DNA of 64,000 nt from Flavobacterium sp. JAS (GTDB lineage Bacteria; Bacteroidota; Bacteroidia; Flavobacteriales; Flavobacteriaceae): contig NZ_JAJMOX010000013.1 of NCBI RefSeq assembly GCF_020991455.1, forward strand, positions 62,001 through 126,000, in the 5' to 3' direction. The notes under the pieces are model-generated. The model saw only the letters and a program-made list of their open reading frames with translations. It had not been told where the DNA came from and did no database searches. Shown here in pieces: positions 1 through 7,695 of this stretch; positions within the stretch are counted from its first letter, which is position 1; each line of letters opens with the position of its first letter. A program made the translations under genes and the position numbers.

Positions 1-487
1 ACAAAAACTTCCCTTCAATTATTCGGGTTTTATTATGACCGAAGGAGAGAAAATCAGTTCTAGAATATACAATCAGCATTTAGAAAACTTATTGAAGGTT
101 TACGAAAAGCAAAACAGTTTTTCTAAGACCATTTCTTTTGTAAATCCGTACATCGCCATAAAGAATTTATCGATGGGATTATCAAACACGGATTATGATT
201 CGTATATCGATTTCCAGAAACAAGCCGAAGTTTACCGCTATACTATGGCACAAAAAATGAACGCTTTGCAGGTAAAATACATCAGCAATAATAAGCCAAA
301 ACCAACTGATAAACCTTTGACTATTGGCAAAGAACATTGGGCTGATTTGGCCGAATTTCATTATGAACCAAAAAGAATCCGGGACGTTTTAAAATCTGAA
401 ATCGTTTCTGTTCTTTCTATTATTCTCTGGATTATAATGCTGTTTCTTTTGATTCGAATTGCAGCTAAAAACCTTAAAGCCATCTAA
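1..487 (+). CDS. ABC-2 type permease, DUF3526 family (5' end missing)
   Basis: This is the C-terminal part of a membrane permease subunit of an ABC exporter. The frame is open from base 2 and reads QKLPFNYSGFIMTEGE before the first internal ATG at 35, so the gene begins outside the window. The visible part is a soluble, periplasmic-looking segment followed by one hydrophobic helix (about residues 120-145 counted from the ATG at 35) and a short basic tail, as in the last transmembrane segment of DUF3526/ABC-2 permeases. The next gene starts one base after this stop codon and encodes a protein of the same family, so the two probably form one transporter; the ATPase would lie upstream, outside the window. 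The substrate cannot be told from sequence. Confidence 0.75.
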   Translation, partial: QKLPFNYSGFIMTEGEKISSRIYNQHLENLLKVYEKQNSFSKTISFVNPYIAIKNLSMGLSNTDYDSYIDFQKQAEVYRYTMAQKMNALQVKYISNNKPKPTDKPLTIGKEHWADLAEFHYEPKRIRDVLKSEIVSVLSIILWIIMLFLLIRIAAKNLKAI

Positions 488-488
488 T

Positions 489-1835
489 ATGTTAGCATTA
501 CTTTTTAAAAATTTCATACGATCTAAGGGAACCAAAATTGGACTGATTTTCCTTTTAATCATTGGATTCATAAGTCTATTAATCGGACAACAATTTCAGC
601 AGAAACAACAAAATAATATCACCGAAGCGGCAATATATCAAAAAGAACATATTGCCAGAAATGCTGCTTTCCATAAAAACGAAATTGGACTTCTACTCTA
701 CTACATCAAGTTTTCACTGGTCAACAAAACATTGCCTATTAATAGTCTGGCAATTGGTCAGCGTGATGTAAACCCTTCGATACAAAGTGTTACGATTCGC
801 GGTTTAGAAGCTCAGAAATACGACTCAGAACTCAATAATCCTAATAATCTGTTATCGGGAAATATCGATTTTAGCTTTGTCTTGATTTATCTTTTTCCGC
901 TCTTGATTATTGCGTTTTCCTATAATTTGGTTTCGGAAGAAAAAGAAAGCGGAACCTGGGAAATTGTTGCAACACAAAGCCAAAACACTTTTGTATACGT
1001 TCTGAAATTATTCTACATCAGAATTCTAAGCTTAATAACACTATTAACTATTGTATTTATTGCGGCCATTTTACTTTTAAAAATCCCATTTGACCAATCA
1101 CTTTTTACATTTTACATACTTGGTGTTTTGTACATTCTGTTTTGGTTTGCCGTAAGCTTTTTTATTGTTTCATTGCAAAAACATTCTAACTTTAATGCCG
1201 TTATTTTATTGACGATTTGGTTGTTTTTAATTATCATTTTACCCGCAACAATCAATACTTATATTGTCAATAAATATCCAATTCCCGAAGCTTTAGAATT
1301 GACTGTAAAACAACGAAATGCGTATCATGAAAAATGGGATATGGATAAAAAAATTACGATGGATAAATTCTACAATCATTATCCACAATTTAAACGTTAT
1401 CCTTTGCCAAACGCCGAATTTAGCTGGCTTTGGTATTATGCAATGCAACAAGCGGGCGACGACGATTCGGCACAACAATCAAAAGAATTAGAAAACAAAT
1501 TGCAACAACGAAACAAAGCAAGTCAGAATATCGCACAATTTATTCCCACTTTACACACTCAAATTCAGCTGAACGAAATTGCCAAATCAGACTTAGGAAA
1601 TCAGCTTTTATTTCTGAAAGAAACCAAACAATTCCACGAAAAAATGCGTTTGTATTTCTATCCAAAAATCTTTGATAATGCAGAAGTTGAAAAACAAAAC
1701 TGGTCGAAGTTTAAGGTTGAAACTTTTAATGATCCATCTGAAATAAACTTTTCAAAAGCATTTTTACCGTTATTAATTTTCAATCTGTTATTGATTGGTT
1801 TAGGCTGGCGAAATTTTAATCGTAAGGTTATTTAA
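489..1835 (+). CDS. ABC-2 type permease, DUF3526 family
   Basis: This is an integral membrane permease of about 448 residues. The ATG at 489 is preferred over an in-frame ATG at 459 because the latter overlaps the previous gene by 29 bases, while 489 follows its stop codon directly and starts MLALLFKNFIRSKGTK, typical for this family. There is one N-terminal transmembrane helix (about residues 18-34), a long extracytoplasmic loop, a cluster of four to five helices (about 130-260), the conserved motif SEEKESGTWE on the first inner loop, a second loop rich in Q/K, and a final helix near the C terminus. It is co-transcribed with the upstream permease. The family is known from ABC-2 exporters such as NosY relatives; the cargo is unknown. 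Confidence 0.8.
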   Translation: MLALLFKNFIRSKGTKIGLIFLLIIGFISLLIGQQFQQKQQNNITEAAIYQKEHIARNAAFHKNEIGLLLYYIKFSLVNKTLPINSLAIGQRDVNPSIQSVTIRGLEAQKYDSELNNPNNLLSGNIDFSFVLIYLFPLLIIAFSYNLVSEEKESGTWEIVATQSQNTFVYVLKLFYIRILSLITLLTIVFIAAILLLKIPFDQSLFTFYILGVLYILFWFAVSFFIVSLQKHSNFNAVILLTIWLFLIIILPATINTYIVNKYPIPEALELTVKQRNAYHEKWDMDKKITMDKFYNHYPQFKRYPLPNAEFSWLWYYAMQQAGDDDSAQQSKELENKLQQRNKASQNIAQFIPTLHTQIQLNEIAKSDLGNQLLFLKETKQFHEKMRLYFYPKIFDNAEVEKQNWSKFKVETFNDPSEINFSKAFLPLLIFNLLLIGLGWRNFNRKVI

Positions 1836-1971
1836 CCGCAAAGTTTTTTTACCGCAAAGTACGCAAGGTTTTTACGCAAAGTTCGCAAAGCTATTTCAAC
1901 ATATAGCTTTGCGAACTTTGCGTTTTATAAAAATCCTGCATAGCAAAAAACTTTGCGTGCTTTGCGGTTAA
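1836..1971. repeat. Intergenic hairpin repeat, GCAAAGTTCGCAAAG family
   Basis: The gap between two convergent genes is a nested inverted repeat. The inner arms at 1874-1894 and 1903-1923 are a perfect 21-bp match around an 8-base loop. The outer arms (about 1850-1868 and 1951-1970, built on ACCGCAAAG and CTTTGCGG) pair with few mismatches. Other members of the family lie at 37564-37658 and, inside coding sequence, at about 38867-38953 and 40163-40210. It could end transcription from both sides, though there is no clean T-run. Confidence 0.85.
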
Positions 1972-1996
1972 ATATCCCAACAATTAAAAAGTCGTA

Positions 1997-3925
1997 TTAC
2001 TTTATAAACTGAATAATAAATCCGCCTTTAGGAGCTAAATTATATTTCCAGTTTGAAGTTAAAGGATACGTTTCGACTTTAAATTCCATTAATGCATCTT
2101 TTCCTTCAGATATAACTCTGAATTTTGAAAAGCCCTTACCGTATTTTTTAAGATCGATTGAAACCGGTGATGCTGAATTTGTACCATTTATCCCTACGAT
2201 ATAAGAAAGATTGTCTTTTTGACGAGATAAAACGATTGCTTTTCCCGGTTCTGCAACTATATAATCTGTTTTATCCCAAGTTGCAGGCATCTCTTTTAAT
2301 AAGTTTTTAAGTGCATTAGGAAGTGAATTAAAAACCTCTTCCGAATCTGCGAAATGAATAACGCCCGAGGTATAAATCATAGCCGTTGCCAATTCATGAA
2401 CTGCCGTATTTAAACGTGTATATTTTCTAAAAGTCAACGCAAACGGCGTATAATCAGCTGGCCCTGCTACGTTTCTTGTAAAAGGTAATACCGTATTTTG
2501 TTCAGCAGCTTTTTCTGGAAATCTTGACTCATAAAAATAACTTTCGGTTCCTAATATAGCTTCTGCTGTTACAAAATTTGGCCAAGTTCTGTGCCATCCT
2601 CTTGGTACCGTTGTACCATGAAGATTTACCAATAAATGTTCTTTAGCTGCATCTTCAAAAACACCTTGCAACGCAGCCATAACTTCTTGACGATCTGAAC
2701 ACCAAAAGTCTATCTTTACACCTTTTACGCCCATTTGAGCCAATTCTTTGAACCTTTTTTTCCTTTTTTCCGAATCAAAATACTCTGCCGAATATCCCCA
2801 AACTAATGGTTGAACTCCTTTTGATAATGCATAATCAATAATTTTTCCTTCTTTATTCGCCTTTTCCCATCCCGCATCAAAAAGCGTATATCTAAACCCA
2901 AATGAAGCCGAAACATCCGTAAACTTATTATACATTTCTGGCGTAAAATCTTCAGGATGTGACCACCATGACCAAGCTGCTTTTCCAGGTACAATCCACG
3001 AAGTATCTTCGATTTTAGAAGCCGGAGCCAAATCCGTAATCATAGTAGATAATAATATATCTCCCACTTTATCACCAATCATAATAACTCTCCAAGGCAT
3101 TGTCCACGGTAAACTTGATTCAGGATATGCCTCTTTATCCGGCAAAGGCAAAGTGAATTTCTCGTCTTTTTTAGCAAATGCAATACTGTAAATTCCGTCT
3201 TTAGAATCCGGTTGTAAATGACATCCGGAGAATGAACCATCTGTTCCCGATTCTGCAATTAGAACCCAGTTTTTAGTATTATTTACATTAAAAAGTGCCG
3301 GCATACACCAACCCACAGATTCATTTCGTGCGCCACTTATTGGATCACCCGACTTTACATTAACATAAAAATCTTCATAACCCGGAGTATAATCTCCCGC
3401 TTTATTATAAGGCTGAAGCCAGCCTTTTGCATTTTGCTCAATATGAAATCCTGTAATTTCATTTTTAAGAACTCTCTTTTGTGGCTCTTTGTCAGTGAAT
3501 TTATATCTAAAAGCAACACCTTGTTCTCCTGCAATTAAATCGATTGTCATTAAAGCGCCTTGTTGGTTTTTGAAAGTTATGCTTTTAGTTTCAAAAACAT
3601 GATCGGCAACTTTATTACTGGCAACTTTAAGTTCATATTTTTCACGCTTTTCTTCAATTGTTGAAACTTTTACAACGGACAAACCAGATGTAAAATCATT
3701 GTTTTCGAAAGTCAAACCAAGCGGAGAATCTAAAATTATCATTTTATCCTTGCGCGTAACTTTATAAGACAGTTTTCCTCCTTCGGCTAAAGACAATTCA
3801 ATTTTATTAAGATTGTCTTTTGACTTCAGAGAAAATCCTTCATTTTGTGCTTTAACGCTGATATGTGCAAGAAATATTGCAGGTATCAGCAAACTTAAAG
3901 AGCGATGAATAAACATTTTTTTCAT
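1997..3925 (-). CDS. Glycoside hydrolase family 97, probable retaining alpha-galactosidase
   Basis: This is an exported exo-glycosidase of 642 residues with a signal peptide (residues 1-26, ending SVKA-Q). The N-terminal beta-sandwich typical of GH97 is recognisable (GGKLSYKVTRKDK, SPLGLTF), followed by the catalytic (beta/alpha)8 barrel with SWIVPGKAAWSWWS, FDAGW and GVKGVKIDFW. Asp406 in KIDF and Glu461 in LGTESYF are 55 residues apart, the same spacing as the nucleophile and acid/base reported for the retaining alpha-galactosidase BtGH97b (Asp415, Glu470). Inverting SusB-type members lack that Asp, so retaining alpha-galactosidase is the better guess than alpha-glucosidase. It lies downstream of galM on the same strand, 128 bases away with a hairpin repeat between. 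It probably acts in the periplasm on alpha-galactosides released by the locus. Confidence 0.85.
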   Translation of the reverse strand: MKKMFIHRSLSLLIPAIFLAHISVKAQNEGFSLKSKDNLNKIELSLAEGGKLSYKVTRKDKMIILDSPLGLTFENNDFTSGLSVVKVSTIEEKREKYELKVASNKVADHVFETKSITFKNQQGALMTIDLIAGEQGVAFRYKFTDKEPQKRVLKNEITGFHIEQNAKGWLQPYNKAGDYTPGYEDFYVNVKSGDPISGARNESVGWCMPALFNVNNTKNWVLIAESGTDGSFSGCHLQPDSKDGIYSIAFAKKDEKFTLPLPDKEAYPESSLPWTMPWRVIMIGDKVGDILLSTMITDLAPASKIEDTSWIVPGKAAWSWWSHPEDFTPEMYNKFTDVSASFGFRYTLFDAGWEKANKEGKIIDYALSKGVQPLVWGYSAEYFDSEKRKKRFKELAQMGVKGVKIDFWCSDRQEVMAALQGVFEDAAKEHLLVNLHGTTVPRGWHRTWPNFVTAEAILGTESYFYESRFPEKAAEQNTVLPFTRNVAGPADYTPFALTFRKYTRLNTAVHELATAMIYTSGVIHFADSEEVFNSLPNALKNLLKEMPATWDKTDYIVAEPGKAIVLSRQKDNLSYIVGINGTNSASPVSIDLKKYGKGFSKFRVISEGKDALMEFKVETYPLTSNWKYNLAPKGGFIIQFIK

Positions 3926-3981
3926 TTATATAGTTTTTAGAGATTAGTTTTTAAAGTTTTATTGGTTTGTAAAGTTTTTTG

Positions 3982-4039
3982 GCCACGAATTGCACAAATT
4001 TTCACAAATTAATTCGTGCTGATTCGTGAAATTCGTGGC
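3982..4039. repeat. Short inverted repeat, CCACGAATT family
   Basis: The arms GCCACGAATT (3982-3991) and AATTCGTGGC (4030-4039) are perfectly complementary. The loop carries further copies of CACAAATT and ATTCGTG. It lies between galM and the GH97 gene and may trim or attenuate their shared transcript. Confidence 0.7.
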
Positions 4040-4053
4040 AGAAAGAAAATAAT

Positions 4054-5094
4054 TTAATCTGTGGCATATTTTGGAATCATAACATCAAAAGCATAAGTAA
4101 TCGTTTCGTTATAAACCTGTCCAGATTTAAATATTGTATTGGGAAAATGAGCATGATTGGGACTATCCGGATAATATTGGCATTCTAAACAAAGTCCGTC
4201 AAAAGCTTTGTAATGTTTTGAATGTTCTCCAATTGTTGCGCTGTTTAAGTAATCTCCGGTGTACAATTGCACGCCTGGATACGAGGTATAAACACGCATT
4301 AATCGTCCCGATTTTTCTTCGAACAATTCGCAGACAGCATTTTCATTGGCAGAAGTTCGATCTAAAACATAATAGATATTCAATCCGTTATGTTGCATGA
4401 CATCGGTTAGTTTGTAATTAAAAAACAAATAGTTATCTGCTGGAATTATTTTTCCTGTCGGAATATAATCCGGAATATTTTCGAGAATTTTAATCGCCTG
4501 AATATTCAGCTTATGATTGTGTATTTTCTCGGCGCAAGCGGATAAATTAAAATAGGAATGATTGGTAAAATTGAGCGGCGTTGGTTCATCAGCTACAGCC
4601 AAAAATTCAATTTTAAGTTCGTTTTTATCCGTCCATTTATAAATGATTTTTGCGCTTACATTTCCAGGAAAACCACCTTCTTCATTTTTGCTTTCTAAAG
4701 AAAAAACCACCGAATCTTCGTTTACAATAAAATCAAATATCTTGTTATTAAATCCTGCCGAACCGCTGTGATTGTTGTTTTCCCCATCATTTTTATCGAG
4801 ATAATACGTTTTATTTTCGATAGAAAACTCGGCATTATTAATTCTGTTTGCAAAACGTCCAACCGTTGCTCCTATATAAGCAGTATCTTTTAAATAACCT
4901 TCTAAAGTTGGAAATCCAAGAACTACATTTTCCAGAATTCCATTTTTATCCGGCACAACTATGGATTTTACTATGGCTCCATAATTAAGCAGTTCAACGT
5001 AATTTCCTTGAACATTTTTTAATCGGAATTTAAAAATTTCTTTTCCTTTATACGAACCAAAAGGCTCATAAGTAATAGTATCTGAGGGATTCAT
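4054..5094 (-). CDS. galM: Galactose mutarotase (aldose 1-epimerase)
   Basis: The product interconverts alpha and beta anomers of galactose or glucose, the first step of the Leloir route. At 346 residues it has the usual family length and no signal peptide, so it should be cytosolic. Family motifs are present in order: GRFANRINNAEFSI, a His in NNHSGSAGFNNKIFDF (catalytic His region), NFTNHSYFNLS (second catalytic His), and LECQYYPDSPNH near the C terminus, followed by TIFKSGQVYNETITYAF. The start at 5094 is the first ATG downstream of a good promoter (5141-5169). It heads a minus-strand unit with the GH97 gene and is divergent from the AraC gene at 5231. The placement supports galactose as a product of this locus. 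Confidence 0.93.
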   Translation of the reverse strand: MNPSDTITYEPFGSYKGKEIFKFRLKNVQGNYVELLNYGAIVKSIVVPDKNGILENVVLGFPTLEGYLKDTAYIGATVGRFANRINNAEFSIENKTYYLDKNDGENNNHSGSAGFNNKIFDFIVNEDSVVFSLESKNEEGGFPGNVSAKIIYKWTDKNELKIEFLAVADEPTPLNFTNHSYFNLSACAEKIHNHKLNIQAIKILENIPDYIPTGKIIPADNYLFFNYKLTDVMQHNGLNIYYVLDRTSANENAVCELFEEKSGRLMRVYTSYPGVQLYTGDYLNSATIGEHSKHYKAFDGLCLECQYYPDSPNHAHFPNTIFKSGQVYNETITYAFDVMIPKYATD

Positions 5095-5119
5095 ATTGTT
5101 TTATAAAAATGGTAAAAAC

Positions 5120-5136
5120 ACTATCTGTATAATAGT
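5120..5136. promoter_or_regulatory. Candidate operator between galM and araC-type gene
   Basis: An inverted repeat, ACTAT-N7-ATAGT, lies four bases downstream of the predicted galM -7 box and so covers the expected transcription start. It may be bound by the divergent AraC protein or by the GntR protein of the locus. The arms are short and chance is possible. Confidence 0.35.
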
Positions 5137-5140
5137 ATTT

Positions 5141-5169
5141 CAAATGTAACTTTGATTATTTGCATCAAA
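5141..5169 (-). promoter_or_regulatory. galM promoter (Bacteroidota type)
   Basis: On the minus strand TTTG (5166-5169) is followed after 17 bases by TACATTTG (5141-5148), matching the -33/-7 consensus TTTG and TAnnTTTG of Bacteroidota housekeeping promoters. It is 46 bases upstream of the galM ATG. Confidence 0.65.
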
Positions 5170-5230
5170 ATGGACATTTTTTCCTTAAACATGGATTAAA
5201 TTACGATATTTGAAAAATAGATTCTAAAAA

Positions 5231-6139
5231 ATGAAGAATTCATCACAAAAGGAAAAGATAAAAGTAAAAGAGGGCTTTTTAGGACAACGCATGATTGTGA
5301 TTCCTAAAAACATACTTTCGGAAATAAAGAATAATGGACTTATATCAAGTTTGTATTTTACCGATATTGGCGTTTTCCCAAATGCAAGTCATCACTCGAT
5401 GAAACGCAAACACGGAAGCAAACAATATATCCTGATTTATTGTTATAAAGGTGAAGGCATTATTAGCAAAGAAAACAAAACCATAACGCTCAAGGCGAAT
5501 ACCTTTTATATAATACCTCCCGAAGTTGCACATGATTATTATGCTTTAAAACAAAATCCGTGGAGTATTTTCTGGTTGCATTTTACAGGACCACAAGCAC
5601 CACATTTCTACGAAAAATTCATAACCGAATTTCCTGAGACAGCACCACAATTATCGCTTGAAGAAAGACGAATCGAACTTTTTGAAAACATTCTCGATGT
5701 TATGGAAGACGGTTATAGCGCGAGTAATCTCGAATATGCCAATCTCTCGTTATGGCAATTACTGAACGCTTTTTTATATGAGCGATTCTTTATCAAAAAA
5801 AACAGAAAATTTTCAGAGGATAATACTATTGAGTCTGCAATTGACTATATGAAAAAGCATTTGGATTTATCCTTAAAAATCAATGATGTAGCCGCGTATT
5901 TTAATTATTCATCTTCGCACTTTTTTACCTTGTTTAAGAAGCAAACTGGTTACTCCCCAATACATTATTTCAATTACTTAAAAATGCAAAAAGCCTGTCA
6001 ATATCTAAGCTTCACGACTATGAGTATTAAGGAAATCAGCTTTACTTTGGGGTTTAATGATCCGTTGTATTTCTCTCGTTTGTTCAAAAAGATAATGAGT
6101 ACGTCGCCCATTCAATATCGCACAGAATACAAGCAGTAA
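5231..6139 (+). CDS. AraC family regulator with cupin sensor domain
   Basis: This is a DNA-binding transcription activator of 302 residues. The N-terminal half (about 45-150) is the AraC-type sugar-binding cupin: HHSMKRKHGSKQYILIYCYKGEG, then FYIIPPEVAHDYYA with the typical WSIFWLHFTG stretch. The C-terminal about 100 residues hold the two helix-turn-helix units (DLSLKINDVAAYFNYSSSHF and MSIKEISFTLGFNDPLYFSR), ending in the usual FKKIMSTSPIQYR signature. It is divergent from galM (136-base shared region) and lies 128 bases upstream of the sugar transporter and DUF5107 gene on the same strand, so these are its likely targets. The inducer is probably a mono- or disaccharide released by the locus; this is inferred from context only. 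Confidence 0.88.
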   Translation: MKNSSQKEKIKVKEGFLGQRMIVIPKNILSEIKNNGLISSLYFTDIGVFPNASHHSMKRKHGSKQYILIYCYKGEGIISKENKTITLKANTFYIIPPEVAHDYYALKQNPWSIFWLHFTGPQAPHFYEKFITEFPETAPQLSLEERRIELFENILDVMEDGYSASNLEYANLSLWQLLNAFLYERFFIKKNRKFSEDNTIESAIDYMKKHLDLSLKINDVAAYFNYSSSHFFTLFKKQTGYSPIHYFNYLKMQKACQYLSFTTMSIKEISFTLGFNDPLYFSRLFKKIMSTSPIQYRTEYKQ

Positions 6140-6267
6140 CGCAATTGATTTCGTATTTTAACACAGAGCATCATAAAATCAGATTATAATCCATCTATTC
6201 AAAAAAAATATCCATAATTCTAAGGTTCCTATTCCGCTAATTTTACAAAAGCTATTAAAACCTTTTT

Positions 6268-7677
6268 ATGAAAAATTATAATTATACCTTTTTACTATCA
6301 ATTAGCCTTGTCGCAGCATTGGGTGGTTTACTCTTTGGTTACGACTGGGTTGTAATAGGTGGTGCAAAACCATTTTACGAAATTTATTTTGGCATTTCAG
6401 ATTCTCCTGCTTTACAAGGCTGGGCAATGAGTAGTGCACTTTTGGGCTGTGTTGCGGGTGCAGCCGTTGCCGGAAAACTTGCAGATACTTACGGAAGACG
6501 TCCTATGTTAATCGCTGCCGCAGTATTATTCTCTATATCGGCGATTGGAACCGGAGCTTCAGAAACCTTTACGATCTTTATTATTTGGAGAATTATTGGT
6601 GGAATCGGAATTGGGATTGCATCGACAATTTCACCCTTATATATTGCCGAAATCGCGCCACAAGAAACCCGCGGACTTTTTGTTTCAATCAACCAACTTA
6701 CTGTAGTTATTGGTATTCTTGCCGCTCAAATCACTAATATGTTGATTACCGAGGTTATTCCGGCTGGTTATTCTCATGCTGAAATTCTGGCTTCCTGGAA
6801 CGGACAAATGGGTTGGAGATGGATGTTTTGGGCAGGATTTTTTCCGGCTGTTCTCTTCTTTATTTTAATGTTTTTAATTCCGGAAAGCCCTAGATATTTG
6901 GCGAAAAAAGGAAATCACGATACGGCAGAAAAAACACTTACTAAAATTGGCGGATTAGCGTACGGCAAAGAAGAAATTGTAAAAATAAAAGAAACCTTCA
7001 CACACGAAACTGAGAAAACCGATTTCAAAATGCTGTTGGACAAAAAAGCATTACCTATACTTGTAATCGGGATTGTTTTGGCCGCTTTCCAACAATGGTG
7101 CGGTATCAATATCATTTTTAATTATGCTCAGGAAATCTTTGTTTCGGCTGGTTATAGTATTAATGATTTGTTCATGAATATAGTAATTACGGGAAGCATC
7201 AATCTTGTGTTTACACTTGTTGCCATGGGAACTGTTGATAAACTTGGGCGTAAAAAATTAATGCTTTTTGGCTCTGGTGCACTTGCCGTAATCTACGCTT
7301 TATTAGGTTATTTTTATTATACGAATGTTACCGGTTTCCCATTATTATTACTGGTACTATTGGCCATTGCAATCTACGCAATGTCCCTCGCTCCTATTAC
7401 CTGGGTGATTTTATCTGAAATTTTCCCTAACCGAATCCGTGGTGTTGCAATGTCCGTAGCCACATTTGCCCTCTGGATCGCCTCTGCACTTTTGGTACAA
7501 ACCTTCCCCATTTTCAACGAATATCTGGGCACATCAGGCACTTTCTGGTTGTATGGAATTATCTGTGCCTTAGGATTTGTGTTTGTATTTAGAAAACTTC
7601 CTGAAACCAAAAACAAAAGTCTTGAAGAGATTGAAGAACTGATGGTTTCTGATAAAAAATCAAAGAATATTCAATAA
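6268..7677 (+). CDS. MFS sugar porter (sugar:H+ symporter)
   Basis: This is a 12-helix inner-membrane transporter of 469 residues from the sugar porter branch of the major facilitator superfamily. Signature elements appear in order: GGLLFGYDWVVIGGA in helix 1, GKLADTYGRRP in the loop between helices 2 and 3, PESPRYLAKKG after helix 6, QQWCGINIIFNYA in helix 7, VDKLGRKKL in the 8-9 loop, and PETKNKSLEEIEEL after helix 12. These match XylE/AraE/GalP-like proteins; the exact sugar cannot be read from the sequence. It is followed after 18 bases by the DUF5107-TPR gene, with which it is probably co-transcribed. Its job would be uptake of the monosaccharide produced by the periplasmic enzymes. Confidence 0.9.
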   Translation: MKNYNYTFLLSISLVAALGGLLFGYDWVVIGGAKPFYEIYFGISDSPALQGWAMSSALLGCVAGAAVAGKLADTYGRRPMLIAAAVLFSISAIGTGASETFTIFIIWRIIGGIGIGIASTISPLYIAEIAPQETRGLFVSINQLTVVIGILAAQITNMLITEVIPAGYSHAEILASWNGQMGWRWMFWAGFFPAVLFFILMFLIPESPRYLAKKGNHDTAEKTLTKIGGLAYGKEEIVKIKETFTHETEKTDFKMLLDKKALPILVIGIVLAAFQQWCGINIIFNYAQEIFVSAGYSINDLFMNIVITGSINLVFTLVAMGTVDKLGRKKLMLFGSGALAVIYALLGYFYYTNVTGFPLLLLVLLAIAIYAMSLAPITWVILSEIFPNRIRGVAMSVATFALWIASALLVQTFPIFNEYLGTSGTFWLYGIICALGFVFVFRKLPETKNKSLEEIEELMVSDKKSKNIQ

Positions 7678-7695
7678 TCTAAATTTCATTACATC

